A stretch of DNA of 45,127 nucleotides from positions 1 to 45,127 of the forward strand of contig CAWZYQ010000012.1 in assembly GCA_963966275.1 (NCBI GenBank), given 5' to 3'. Under the pieces are notes generated by a model. That model did not search any database. It had not been told where the DNA came from and worked only from the letters and a program-made list of their open reading frames with translations. Both the position numbers and the translations under genes were made by a program. This stretch comes from UBA10427 sp003500135 (lineage in GTDB: Bacteria > Bacteroidota > Bacteroidia > Cytophagales > Cyclobacteriaceae). Shown piece by piece: positions 7,910 through 16,274 of the stretch. Numbering within the stretch: position 1 is the stretch's first letter; each line of letters starts with the position of its first letter.

Positions 7910-8614
7910 TTAATGAACTAGGGTTCCAATTTCTTTACCCTGAATTACGTCAAACAGATTTCCAGGCTTATTCATGTCGAATACTACAATAGGTAAATTA
8001 TTCTCCTGGCATAGTGTAAATGCCGTCATATCCATGACGTTCAGGCCTTTTTCATATACATCCTGAAAAGTGATATCGGAAAACTTTTTGGCATCCGGGT
8101 CTTTCTCCGGGTCAGAGGTATACACGCCGTCAACCCTTGTGCCTTTTAATACCACATCGGCTACTATTTCAACAGCACGCAAGCTGGCTGCAGTATCGGT
8201 AGTAAAATAGGGATTGCCCGTTCCTGCACCAAAAATAATGGTCCTGCCTTTTTCAAGATGTCTTATGGCCCTGCGGCGAATAAATTGCTCGCAAACCTGG
8301 TCAATTTTAATTCCACTCATCAAACGCGTATAAATATCATTTTTTTCCAGCGCACTTTGCAGGGCCATGGCATTGATTACAGTTGCCAGCATTCCCATAT
8401 AATCGCCTTGTACGCGATCGATTCCTGATTGCTCGGCCTGTACTCCCCTGAAAATATTTCCCCCACCAATTACGATGGCCAGCTCAACACCCAAATCAAT
8501 TACTTTTTTGATTTCCGTGCTGTATTGTTCCAGTCGTATGGAATCAATGCCAAATTGCTTTTCGCCCATTAAGGCTTCTCCACTTAATTTCAGGAGTACG
8601 CGTTTGTATTTCAT
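7910..8614 (-). CDS. pyrH: UMP kinase
   Basis: PyrH converts UMP to UDP and belongs to the amino acid kinase fold. Seen in order are KLSGEALMG near the N-terminus, the glycine loop VIGGGNIFRG, the UMP-binding segment GAGTGNPYFTTDTAA, and the late loop TFQDVYEKGLNVMDMTAF. Length is 234 aa, normal for the bacterial hexameric enzyme. It is the first gene of the reverse pair with frr. Confidence 0.97.
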   Translation of the reverse strand: MKYKRVLLKLSGEALMGEKQFGIDSIRLEQYSTEIKKVIDLGVELAIVIGGGNIFRGVQAEQSGIDRVQGDYMGMLATVINAMALQSALEKNDIYTRLMSGIKIDQVCEQFIRRRAIRHLEKGRTIIFGAGTGNPYFTTDTAASLRAVEIVADVVLKGTRVDGVYTSDPEKDPDAKKFSDITFQDVYEKGLNVMDMTAFTLCQENNLPIVVFDMNKPGNLFDVIQGKEIGTLVH

Positions 8615-8635
8615 TCCTGTAGGTTTTTAGTTGAG

Positions 8636-8643
8636 CAAATATA
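8636..8643 (-). promoter_or_regulatory. -7 box of a probable pyrH-frr promoter
   Basis: On the reverse strand these bases read TATATTTG, an exact TAnnTTTG match, 21 bases upstream of the pyrH start. A clear -33 TTTG at the right distance is not seen, so this is a partial promoter call. Confidence 0.4.
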
Positions 8644-8674
8644 ATTACTCATGTTAACTTTATATAATTCAGCC

Positions 8675-9172
8675 TTAAAATTCTACCATTGGATGATTTT
8701 TTTCCACATTATCACCTGCTTTTACCAGCACTTTTTTGACTTTGCCGTCTCCAGGTGATTTAATTATATTTTCCATTTTCATGGCATTCAGCACTAGAAG
8801 TGTTTGTCCTTTTTTTACTTCATCACCGACTTTGATATCCACTTTTACAATTTGTCCGGGCATGGGGGCGTTCACATTGTTAAGGGCAACTGCATGTGCG
8901 CTACTGAAGCCCATTTTTTCAAGCAGCAGATCAGTTTTATCTTTGCCCTTAACTTCATATAGTCTTCCGTTTACCTTCAATCTGACTGTTTTTGTGGGTG
9001 TGTCGATTTTAATTATTTGAATGAAATACGATTTCTCAGACTGGATTAAATGATAGGTGTAAGCACCGAGTTTTTGAACTTCAAAAGGTTGTTCTTTATT
9101 ATTTACGCAAAGTGAATGCTCATTTACATCCACATCTAGTTTCAATTCGTCGTTAATTGTAAGTTGCTTCAT
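8675..9172 (-). CDS. biotin carboxyl carrier protein (acyl-CoA/pyruvate carboxylase type)
   Basis: The C-terminal ~65 residues form a biotinyl domain (APMPGQIVKVDIKVGDEV). The biotin acceptor would be K132 in AMKM. The N-terminal half is a beta-rich part resembling the biotin-carboxyl-carrier linker region of propionyl/methylcrotonyl-CoA-type carboxylases. There is no APAP-rich linker of the AccB fatty-acid type. Length is 165 aa. No biotin carboxylase or carboxyltransferase gene is adjacent, so the partner enzyme is unknown. It is transcribed divergently from the M1 peptidase across a 59-base gap. Confidence 0.85.
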   Translation of the reverse strand: MKQLTINDELKLDVDVNEHSLCVNNKEQPFEVQKLGAYTYHLIQSEKSYFIQIIKIDTPTKTVRLKVNGRLYEVKGKDKTDLLLEKMGFSSAHAVALNNVNAPMPGQIVKVDIKVGDEVKKGQTLLVLNAMKMENIIKSPGDGKVKKVLVKAGDNVEKNHPMVEF

Positions 9173-9231
9173 TTGATTGGCTAAGGATTGTTAATAATTA
9201 CGTAACTTTCAGCGCCATTAATTTAATAGAT

Positions 9232-11826
9232 ATGTTCAAATATCCGAATGTTTCGATATGGATAGTTTTGGCTGCGTTTGCGGCATGTGCCCCGAAACCG
9301 TATACTTCAAGCACGACAATTGTCAACCCCGATACTACTTCCGAGCAGTTGGTAGACCTTGGAGAGGTTATTATTGAAGAAGACATGTTACTTGTTGAAA
9401 CAGAAGGTACCCATGTAAATAAAGATTACCGGGCTTCGGCAACTAAATTATTTGATCTGCAGCATACACGGTTAGAATTGTCTTTTGATTGGGAAAAGCA
9501 GCATGTACAGGGAAAGGCCAGAATTACTTTATCCCCACATTTTTTTCCGCAAAACAGGCTTGAACTTGACGCTAAAAATTTTGACATCCATCGTGTGGCT
9601 TTACTGGTCGGAAAGGAAAAAATGCCACTAAGTTTTGAGTACGATGGTCTGAAGTTAAATATTGCACTGGACAAAAAATATAACCGGAGAGAGAGTCTGA
9701 CTGTATCTATCGACTATACGGCTAAGCCTGCGGAAAGGATAAGCAAATACAGTGAAGCGATCAATTCTAATCAGGGTCTGTTTTTTGTTGATCCGCTTGA
9801 CGAAGACCCTACAAAACCATCACAAATATGGACTCAGGGAGAAACTGAGAATAATTCGGCCTGGTTTCCTACTATCGATGCTCCCAATCAGCGATGTACC
9901 CAGGAAATGTTTATTACTGTAGACGAAAAATTTAAAACACTCTCTAATGGTCAACTGGTATTTTCCAAATCGAATAAAGATGGAACCCGAACCGATTACT
10001 GGAAAATGGAAAAGGCACATGCGCCTTATTTGTTCATGTTGGCCGTGGGTGACTTTGCCGTAGTAGAAGATGAACGATCAGATGTTCCAATGGGCTACTG
10101 GGTTGACCATGAATACAAGGCATATGCCAAAGATATTTTCGGGCATACACCTGAAATGATGAATTATTTTCAAGACCTTTTGCAGTACCCCTATCCCTGG
10201 CCCAAATACGATCAGATAATTGTTCAGGACTACATAACTGGTGCAATGGAAAATACTACCGCATCCGTTTATATGGGCGAACTTCAAATGAACAGCCGTG
10301 AGTTGATAGATGTTAAGTGGGATTATATTATTGCCCACGAACTTTTTCATCAGTGGTTTGGCAATTTGGTTACTTGCGAAAGCTGGTCTAACCTCACACT
10401 CAACGAGGCTTTTGCCAATTACAGTGAATATTTATGGATGGACTATAAATATGGAAAAGACGAGGCGGAATATCACAGAATGTCTGAATATCATGATTAT
10501 ATGGGTGAGGCTTCTGAAAAGAAAGTGGACCTTATCAGGTATTATTATGAAAACAGGGACGATATGTTTGACAGTCATTCCTATGCCAAAGGAGGCCTCA
10601 TACTTCACATGCTTCGAAGGCATATTGGAGATGACGCTTTTTTTACAGGATTGAACTATTACTTAAAAAAACACGAATTCGATGCCGTGGAGGTACATCA
10701 TCTAAGGCTGGCTTTTGAAAAAGTGACCGGGCAAGACCTGAATTGGTTTTTCAATCAATGGTTTTTAGAGGCAGGCCATCCGCAATTGGAAGTTCAGAAT
10801 TATTATGACGATTCCTCTAAACAAGTCGTGGTCAATATTTATCAAAAGCACGACACAGATAGTTTTCCAGTTTATCAGTTTCCGGTAGACATAAAGCTTT
10901 GGAATGGAAATAGTAGTATTACAAAATCATTTTACGTTGATGAATTGCAGGAGCAATTAACTATTCCGATGAATAAAAAACCCAACCTGGTTTTATTTGA
11001 TCCGGATAAAACATTGTTGATCGAACTGGATGAAGAAAAAGATCAACAGGAATGGTACTTCCAGTTGACACATGCTAAAAATATCTGGCAAAAATATCTC
11101 GGTTTTCAGCGCCTCATCGAAGCCAATGATAGTTCATATTTCAGAAAGACCATTGATTATTCATTGGGCCACTCATTTTGGCAGCTAAAAGAAGAAGCCC
11201 TTGATCGGCTTTATTTTGCGATGGATAATTCCGATGATTCATTATTTATCCAGCCCTACCTGTCAAAAGTAGAAAACCTGGCACAAAATGATGATAATAA
11301 TAGGGTCCGCGCCTCGGCACTGGATATAATGAGCCAGGTGGCCTTTAAGGATTACGAAAGCTTGTTTGAAACTAATTTATCAGACAGTTCATATTTTGTC
11401 GTGGGCGCCAGTCTTTTTGCCTTGATGAACAATCCGGACTATATTGAAAAGGATAGTTTAGCCGGTGTTTTTCGTGGTGAACAGAATATAAACATAATGG
11501 CTACTGTTGCGGCCCACTACATATTTGATAATGATACCAGCCAATACGATTGGTTTAAACAAAAACTACAGGGACAGGGAAGCGAGACAAGATATTATAT
11601 GGCGCATTATTTTGGCCAGTATCTTTTGTTATTCGACGATCTTACACGGCGACAAGGAGTGCAGTTTTTGGCCGATCTCGCTCAAAAGGAACAAAAATCA
11701 TTTGTGCGCCTTGCCTTGTATCAGGCCATAGAATTCAATCAGGACCTCGAGGGTGTGGAGGATATTTTGGCTCGCCTAAAAGAAAAAGAATCGGATGAAC
11801 ACCTAAAACGTTTTTTTGACAACTGA
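9232..11826 (+). CDS. M1-family zinc aminopeptidase, predicted lipoprotein
   Basis: This 864-residue enzyme would remove N-terminal amino acids from peptides. The start gives a hydrophobic leader ending in AFAAC, with C19 as a likely lipidated cysteine (the F at -3 is not ideal), which points to an envelope location. The substrate-binding motif GAMEN is at 337-341. The zinc site HELFH is at 369-373, with the third ligand E392 in NEAFANY, exactly the HExxH-x18-E spacing of M1 peptidases. The last ~250 residues are helical, as in the ERAP-like C-terminal domain. All catalytic residues are intact. Confidence 0.93.
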   Translation: MFKYPNVSIWIVLAAFAACAPKPYTSSTTIVNPDTTSEQLVDLGEVIIEEDMLLVETEGTHVNKDYRASATKLFDLQHTRLELSFDWEKQHVQGKARITLSPHFFPQNRLELDAKNFDIHRVALLVGKEKMPLSFEYDGLKLNIALDKKYNRRESLTVSIDYTAKPAERISKYSEAINSNQGLFFVDPLDEDPTKPSQIWTQGETENNSAWFPTIDAPNQRCTQEMFITVDEKFKTLSNGQLVFSKSNKDGTRTDYWKMEKAHAPYLFMLAVGDFAVVEDERSDVPMGYWVDHEYKAYAKDIFGHTPEMMNYFQDLLQYPYPWPKYDQIIVQDYITGAMENTTASVYMGELQMNSRELIDVKWDYIIAHELFHQWFGNLVTCESWSNLTLNEAFANYSEYLWMDYKYGKDEAEYHRMSEYHDYMGEASEKKVDLIRYYYENRDDMFDSHSYAKGGLILHMLRRHIGDDAFFTGLNYYLKKHEFDAVEVHHLRLAFEKVTGQDLNWFFNQWFLEAGHPQLEVQNYYDDSSKQVVVNIYQKHDTDSFPVYQFPVDIKLWNGNSSITKSFYVDELQEQLTIPMNKKPNLVLFDPDKTLLIELDEEKDQQEWYFQLTHAKNIWQKYLGFQRLIEANDSSYFRKTIDYSLGHSFWQLKEEALDRLYFAMDNSDDSLFIQPYLSKVENLAQNDDNNRVRASALDIMSQVAFKDYESLFETNLSDSSYFVVGASLFALMNNPDYIEKDSLAGVFRGEQNINIMATVAAHYIFDNDTSQYDWFKQKLQGQGSETRYYMAHYFGQYLLLFDDLTRRQGVQFLADLAQKEQKSFVRLALYQAIEFNQDLEGVEDILARLKEKESDEHLKRFFDN

Positions 11827-11867
11827 AATAACGAGGCTAGATTTTTTTACAGATTTTATTCCAATTG

Positions 11868-11898
11868 TTTGAATAATCAAAAAAAGCATATAATTTTG
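11868..11898 (+). promoter_or_regulatory. promoter of the tRNA-Tyr/Gly/Thr-tuf unit
   Basis: TTTG at 11868-11871 is followed after exactly 19 bases by TAATTTTG at 11891-11898, a full match to the Bacteroidota -33/-7 pattern. The start of transcription would be near 11905, leaving a leader of about 55 bases before tRNA-Tyr. Confidence 0.75.
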
Positions 11899-11960
11899 CA
11901 TTCCCTTTTCAGGGAGGGAGCGTCTGAAGCATGCGGTTTTAAGTCGCAAATTGACATTTT

Positions 11961-12046
11961 GGGGAGATACCAAAGCGGCCAACTGGGACGGACTGTAAAT
12001 CCGTTGTCTTATGACTTCGCAGGTTCGAATCCTGCTCTCCCCACCA
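11961..12046 (+). tRNA. tRNA-Tyr (GTA)
   Basis: The acceptor stem GGGGAGA (11961-11967) pairs with TCTCCCC (12036-12042). The anticodon GTA is at 11995-11997. The long variable arm marks a class II tRNA, and the T-loop reads GGTTCGAATCC. Discriminator A at 12043 is followed by an encoded CCA (12044-12046), unlike the next two tRNAs. Confidence 0.95.
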
Positions 12047-12127
12047 ATTTATCAGTCATGGGGTAAGAATTCCCTTGAGTTCATATTTTTGGCTGAAAAG
12101 GGTTATTTTGATACTTTCATGTATTAC

Positions 12128-12200
12128 GCGGGCGTAGCTCAGTTGGTAGAGCGACAGCCTTCCAAGCTGTAGGTCGCGGGTTCGAGCCTCGTCGCCCGCT
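12128..12200 (+). tRNA. tRNA-Gly (TCC)
   Basis: The acceptor stem GCGGGCG pairs with CGCCCGC (12193-12199). The anticodon stem ACAGC/GCTGT encloses CTTCCAA, giving anticodon TCC at 12161-12163. CCA is not encoded. TTTG at 12088-12091 with a poor -7 (TACTTTCA) lies upstream, so transcription from the tRNA-Tyr promoter is more likely. Confidence 0.95.
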
Positions 12201-12259
12201 CGAGAGATTAAAAAAACATGTGTGAAGTGTGTCATTTCATGCGGTTTTTTTTTATGTAG

Positions 12260-12331
12260 GCCGATGTAGCTCAGGGGTAGAGCGCTTCCTTGGTAAGGAA
12301 GAGGTCACGGGTTCAATTCCCGTCATTGGCT
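12260..12331 (+). tRNA. tRNA-Thr (GGT)
   Basis: The acceptor stem GCCGATG pairs with CATTGGC (12324-12330) with one G-U pair. The anticodon stem CTTCC/GGAAG encloses TTGGTAA, giving GGT at 12292-12294. CCA is not encoded. It ends 58 bases before tuf and is probably part of the same transcript. Confidence 0.95.
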
Positions 12332-12389
12332 CTAATTCAATCTCCTTTAAGTCTGTACAATTATTAACTAAACCGTTAACTTTCTAAAG

Positions 12390-13577
12390 ATGGCTAAAGA
12401 AACTTTTGATCGTTCCAAACCACACGTTAATATCGGAACAATTGGTCACGTAGACCACGGCAAGACTACTTTGACTGCAGCCATTACAAAAGTGCTGCAC
12501 GAGAAAGGATTATCAGAAGCAAGAGAATTTGATTCGATTGACAACGCTCCTGAAGAAAAAGAAAGGGGTATCACAATCAACTCTGCCCACGTAGAGTACG
12601 AAACTGAAAACCGCCACTATGCGCACGTTGACTGTCCTGGACACGCGGACTATGTGAAAAACATGGTTACGGGTGCTGCGCAGATGGATGGCGCTATTTT
12701 GGTAGTTGCTGCTACTGATGGCCCAATGCCACAAACCAGGGAGCACATCCTTTTGGCCCGTCAGGTTGGGGTGCCTGCAATTGTAGCGTTCCTTAACAAA
12801 GTGGACCTGGTAGACGACGAAGAACTACTCGAACTTGTAGAAATGGAAGTAAGGGAATTACTGAGCTTCTACGAATTCCCAGGGGATGACATTCCTGTAA
12901 TCCAGGGTTCTGCTTTGGGTGGCTTGAATGGCGAAGATAAATGGGTGGAGAAAATTATGGAACTCATGAACGCCGTGGATGAGTACATCCCGCTTCCTGA
13001 GCGACTGGTTGACAAAGACTTCCTTATGCCAGTTGAAGACGTATTCTCGATCACTGGTCGTGGTACTGTTGCCACTGGTAGAATTGAAAGAGGTGTGATC
13101 AACTCTGGCGACCCTGTTGATATTCTTGGTATGGGTGCCGAGAACCTTAAATCAACTGTAACTGGTGTCGAGATGTTCCGTAAGATCCTCGACCGCGGTG
13201 AAGCAGGTGACAACGTAGGATTGTTGCTTCGTGGTATCGAAAAAGCGGACATCAAGAGAGGTATGGTAATCTGTAAGCCAGGCTCTGTAACCCCTCACGC
13301 TAAATTCAAAGCCGAGGTTTATGTATTGTCAAAAGAAGAAGGTGGTCGTCACACTCCTTTCTTCAACAAGTACCGTCCTCAATTCTACATGAGAACGACA
13401 GACGTTACTGGTGAAATTATGCTCCCAGACGGCGTAGAAATGGTAATGCCTGGCGATAACGTTACCATCGAAGTTAACCTGATCAGCAAAGTAGCTATGG
13501 AAAAAGGCCTTCGCTTCGCGATTCGTGAAGGAGGACGTACCGTGGGCGCCGGTCAGGTAACCGAAATCCTTGACTAA
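12390..13577 (+). CDS. tuf: elongation factor Tu
   Basis: EF-Tu carries aminoacyl-tRNA to the ribosomal A site as a GTPase. The G1 loop GHVDHGKT is at residues 19-26, followed by the switch region ERGITINSAHVEY, G3 (DCPGHADY) and G4 (NKVD). Domains 2 and 3 follow (FSITGRGTVATGRIERG, TPFFNKYRPQFYMRTTDVTG). Length is 395 aa. It follows three tRNA genes, as in many bacteria, and has its own strong terminator 28 bases after the stop. Confidence 0.98.
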   Translation: MAKETFDRSKPHVNIGTIGHVDHGKTTLTAAITKVLHEKGLSEAREFDSIDNAPEEKERGITINSAHVEYETENRHYAHVDCPGHADYVKNMVTGAAQMDGAILVVAATDGPMPQTREHILLARQVGVPAIVAFLNKVDLVDDEELLELVEMEVRELLSFYEFPGDDIPVIQGSALGGLNGEDKWVEKIMELMNAVDEYIPLPERLVDKDFLMPVEDVFSITGRGTVATGRIERGVINSGDPVDILGMGAENLKSTVTGVEMFRKILDRGEAGDNVGLLLRGIEKADIKRGMVICKPGSVTPHAKFKAEVYVLSKEEGGRHTPFFNKYRPQFYMRTTDVTGEIMLPDGVEMVMPGDNVTIEVNLISKVAMEKGLRFAIREGGRTVGAGQVTEILD

Positions 13578-13604
13578 GGATAGATAAATATAGCAATAGA
13601 TAGC

Positions 13605-13641
13605 AATGCGTTTTCGATATTAATCGGAAACGCATTTGTTT
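13605..13641 (+). terminator. intrinsic terminator after tuf
   Basis: A 13-pair stem joins 13605-13617 with 13624-13636 (AATGCGTTTTCGA and TCGGAAACGCATT, one T-G pair) around a six-base loop. A T-rich but imperfect tail follows. The -33 TTTG of the next promoter lies in the 3' arm and tail. Confidence 0.75.
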
Positions 13642-13666
13642 CTATTTAAATTTTTGCCTATTTTTG
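13635..13666 (+). promoter_or_regulatory. promoter of the tRNA-Trp-secE-nusG-rpl-rpo unit
   Basis: TTTG at 13635-13638 and TATTTTTG at 13659-13666 are separated by 20 bases. Transcription would start about 13673, only a few bases before tRNA-Trp. No other promoter of this type was seen until after rpoC, so this one probably feeds the whole rplKAJL-rpoBC block. Confidence 0.65.
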
Positions 13667-13677
13667 CAGGCCAATTT

Positions 13678-13750
13678 ACGGGTGTAGCTCAATTGGTAGA
13701 GTAGCGGTCTCCAAAACCGTTGGCTGTGGGTTCGAGTCCTACCACCCGTG
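13678..13750 (+). tRNA. tRNA-Trp (CCA anticodon)
   Basis: The acceptor stem ACGGGTG pairs with CACCCGT (13743-13749), with discriminator G at 13750. The anticodon loop CTCCAAA gives CCA at 13711-13713. The 3' CCA tail is not encoded. secE starts 22 bases later, so the tRNA would be cut from the 5' end of a protein-coding transcript. Confidence 0.95.
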
Positions 13751-13772
13751 CTAAATTAAAAACACCATTAAC

Positions 13773-13961
13773 GTGAAACTGAAAAATTTCATTGTAGAGT
13801 CTTTTGACGAGTTGAGGTATAAGGTCAGCTGGCCCAAGTTAAATGAGTTGCAAAACAGCTCCATACTTGTGCTGGTTGCTTCCCTGATCTTTGCCTTGGT
13901 AATATATGTAATGGATCTCGGTTTCGAGAATGTCATGCGCTGGTTCTACGAAGAATTCTAA
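13773..13961 (+). CDS. secE: preprotein translocase subunit SecE
   Basis: SecE clamps and stabilises SecY. This 62-residue form has a short amphipathic helix (FDELRYKVSWPKLNELQNS) and one transmembrane segment at about 29-48. It is the short single-span form, unlike the three-span E. coli protein. The tRNA-Trp-secE-nusG position strongly supports the call. Confidence 0.95.
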   Translation: MKLKNFIVESFDELRYKVSWPKLNELQNSSILVLVASLIFALVIYVMDLGFENVMRWFYEEF

Positions 13962-13982
13962 AAATCACAATCATCACGCACC

Positions 13983-14540
13983 ATGGGCGAACTTAAATGG
14001 TATGTCATCAGGGTTATCAGTGGGCAGGAAAAGAAAGTAAAATCTTACCTGGAAAACGAGATATCCCGTCAAGGGTTGGAAGATTACATTCCACAAGTCC
14101 TCATTCCTTCTGAAAAAATCTACGAGATGAGAAACGGAAAGAAAAGGATTCGTGAACGCAACTTCTTTCCCGGTTATGTATTGGTGTCTGCCGATCTTTC
14201 GCACGGTGAAGCAATGCACGTTGTTACAAGTATACCCGGGGTAATTGGGTTTTTGGGTAACAATAGTTCAGGGGCTTCAAAGGTGCCGGTTCCTCTCCGT
14301 CAATCTGAAATCAACAGGATACTCGGTAAGGTTGATGAAAGTGAAGAATTCGAAGAAAAAGCCTATACGACCTATATCGTTGGTGAAACGGTGAAGGTAA
14401 TGGATGGTCCGTTTAGCGGATTTACGGGCACTGTAGAAGAAGTGTTTGATGAGAAGAAGAAGATCAACGTAATGGTGAAGATCTTCGGCAGGAATACTCC
14501 TGTTGAATTGAATTTCATGCAAGTAGAAAAACAAGATTAG
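13983..14540 (+). CDS. nusG: transcription termination/antitermination factor NusG
   Basis: NusG binds RNA polymerase through its N-terminal NGN domain and links it to Rho or ribosomal S10 through a C-terminal KOW domain. The start KWYVIRVISGQEKKV, the segment NFFPGYVLVSADL and the KOW part GETVKVMDGPFSGFTGTVEE are all present. Length is 185 aa. rplK begins four bases after the stop. Confidence 0.97.
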   Translation: MGELKWYVIRVISGQEKKVKSYLENEISRQGLEDYIPQVLIPSEKIYEMRNGKKRIRERNFFPGYVLVSADLSHGEAMHVVTSIPGVIGFLGNNSSGASKVPVPLRQSEINRILGKVDESEEFEEKAYTTYIVGETVKVMDGPFSGFTGTVEEVFDEKKKINVMVKIFGRNTPVELNFMQVEKQD

Positions 14541-14544
14541 CAAG

Positions 14545-14988
14545 ATGGCTAAAGAGATCATTGGTTATCTGAAATTACAAATCAGAGGCGGGGCAGCAAA
14601 CCCATCACCTCCGGTGGGGCCGGCATTGGGTAGTAAAGGACTCAATATTATGGAGTTCTGTAAGCAATTCAATGCCAGAACACAGGAGAAACAAGGGCAG
14701 CTTTTACCTGTTTTGGTGACTATCTATTCAGATAAGTCATTCGATTTTGTAGTAAAAACACCTCCGGCAGCAGTACTGTTGTTGGAAGCTGCAAAATTGA
14801 AAAAAGGTTCTGCGGAGCCAAACAGAAGCAAAGTAGGAAAAGTCACATGGGATCAGGTGAAGCAAATTGCTGAAACCAAACTACCCGATCTAAATGCCTT
14901 CGAAGTAGAATCAGCCATGAGAATGGTGGCAGGTACTGCAAGAAGTATGGGTATAACGGTTCAAGGCCAAGCTCCCTGGGACAATTAA
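14545..14988 (+). CDS. rplK: 50S ribosomal protein L11
   Basis: L11 forms part of the GTPase-associated centre and the stringent-response sensor site with 23S rRNA. The proline-rich N-terminus (GGAANPSPPVGPALGSKG) and the C-terminal rRNA-binding part (VAGTARSMGITVQG) are intact in 147 aa. It starts four bases after nusG. Confidence 0.98.
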   Translation: MAKEIIGYLKLQIRGGAANPSPPVGPALGSKGLNIMEFCKQFNARTQEKQGQLLPVLVTIYSDKSFDFVVKTPPAAVLLLEAAKLKKGSAEPNRSKVGKVTWDQVKQIAETKLPDLNAFEVESAMRMVAGTARSMGITVQGQAPWDN

Positions 14989-14996
14989 AAATTTGA

Positions 14997-15698
14997 ATGA
15001 TGGGCAAGCTCACTAAGAATCAAAAAGCAATAAAGGAAAAGTTCGACTTCACTAAGGAATATTCCATAGAAGATGCTGCAAAAGTGTTGAAAGATATTTC
15101 TTTCACCAAATTTGACTCATCTGTGGACTTAGATATCCGACTAGGTGTAGACCCTAGAAAAGCCGACCAAATGGTGAGAGGCGTTGTGGCATTGCCTCAT
15201 GGAACAGGTAAAGATGTACGTGTTCTTGTTTTGTGTAGTCCTGACAAAGAGCAGGAAGCCAAAGACGCCGGCGCAGATTATGTTGGACTGGACGACTACA
15301 TTAAGAAAATTGAAGGAGGTTGGACAGACGTTGATGTGATCATCACGATGCCAACAGTAATGGCCAAAGTTGGTAAACTTGGTAGGGTACTGGGGCCCAG
15401 AGGCCTAATGCCTAACCCAAAATCAGGTACCGTAACCCTTGAAGTTGGTAAAGCTGTTAAAGAAGTAAAACAGGGTAAAATCGACTTCAAAGTAGATAAG
15501 TTCGGTATCATTCATACTAGCATTGGCAAGGTATCTTTCGATACTAACAAGATCGTGGACAACGTAACTGAAATGTTACAAACCATAGCAAAACTTAAGC
15601 CTGCATCGGCTAAAGGTACGTACTTCAGAAGTATTCACCTATCTAGTACGATGAGTCCGGGCATTACAATTGACAAAAATACTGTAGCTGGGTTGTAA
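14997..15698 (+). CDS. rplA: 50S ribosomal protein L1
   Basis: L1 builds the mobile stalk beside the E site and in many bacteria represses its own operon. The signature GKLGRVLGPRGLMPNPKSGT is present, followed by KQGKIDFKVDKFGIIH. The gene begins ATGATG, so the start is 14997 or 15000; length is 232-233 aa. There is almost no space around the gene for a separate L1-binding leader. Confidence 0.98.
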   Translation: MMGKLTKNQKAIKEKFDFTKEYSIEDAAKVLKDISFTKFDSSVDLDIRLGVDPRKADQMVRGVVALPHGTGKDVRVLVLCSPDKEQEAKDAGADYVGLDDYIKKIEGGWTDVDVIITMPTVMAKVGKLGRVLGPRGLMPNPKSGTVTLEVGKAVKEVKQGKIDFKVDKFGIIHTSIGKVSFDTNKIVDNVTEMLQTIAKLKPASAKGTYFRSIHLSSTMSPGITIDKNTVAGL

Positions 15699-15700
15699 TT

Positions 15701-16234
15701 ATGAATAGGGAAGAAAAATCGGCCATAATTGACGAACTAATAGAGAAGTTCAAATCTATTGATTACTTCTATATTACTGATGCTTCTGGAATGTCAGTAG
15801 CACAAGTGAACAAGTTTCGTGAATTATGCTTTAAAAAAGGAGTTGAGTACAAGGTTGTTAAGAATACGCTAATTAAAAAAGCGCTTGACAAACTGGATAC
15901 TGATTATACTCCGTTTGACGAATCAGTCTTGAAAGGGTTTTCAGGTATTATTTTCTCGCCAGAGGCTGGAAATGCACCTGCAAAACTTTTAAAAGAATAC
16001 AGAAAGAATACAGGAGGTGAAAAGCCGTTGTTTAAGGGCGCTTCCATCGATACCGATCTCTTCATCGGCGAAAATCAGCTGAACGCACTCAGTGAGCTCA
16101 AATCGAAAAATGAGCTTATCGCTGATATTATCTTCCTGTTACAATCACCTGCCAACAATGTGGTTTCAGCGCTTACAAGTGGCAAATCAAAACTGGCGGG
16201 CATTGTAAAAACGCTTTCTGAAAGAGAACAATAA
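15701..16234 (+). CDS. rplJ: 50S ribosomal protein L10
   Basis: L10 is the base of the L7/L12 stalk. Conserved parts are YFYITDASGMSVAQVNKFR, YKVVKNTLIKKAL and the C-terminal helix that holds L12 dimers. Length is 177 aa. It starts two bases after rplA, so the L10-binding leader found before rplJ in some bacteria has no room here unless it lies inside rplA. Confidence 0.97.
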   Translation: MNREEKSAIIDELIEKFKSIDYFYITDASGMSVAQVNKFRELCFKKGVEYKVVKNTLIKKALDKLDTDYTPFDESVLKGFSGIIFSPEAGNAPAKLLKEYRKNTGGEKPLFKGASIDTDLFIGENQLNALSELKSKNELIADIIFLLQSPANNVVSALTSGKSKLAGIVKTLSEREQ

Positions 16235-16274
16235 ATTAAGAATTAATCGTAAAACTCATTAAGTAAATTTAAAA

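Noticed and set aside
9203..9210. TAACTTTC before the M1 peptidase as a promoter -7 box.
   Set aside because: The last base is wrong and no -33 TTTG lies at 19-21 bases; the evidence is too thin to list.
11869..12066. A 65-codon forward frame across the tRNA-Tyr gene.
   Set aside because: It covers the promoter and the whole tRNA, and its translation resembles no protein.
12377..12384. TAACTTTC before tuf as a promoter -7 box.
   Set aside because: It lacks the final G and lies only a few bases before the start codon, so it could not give a usual transcript.
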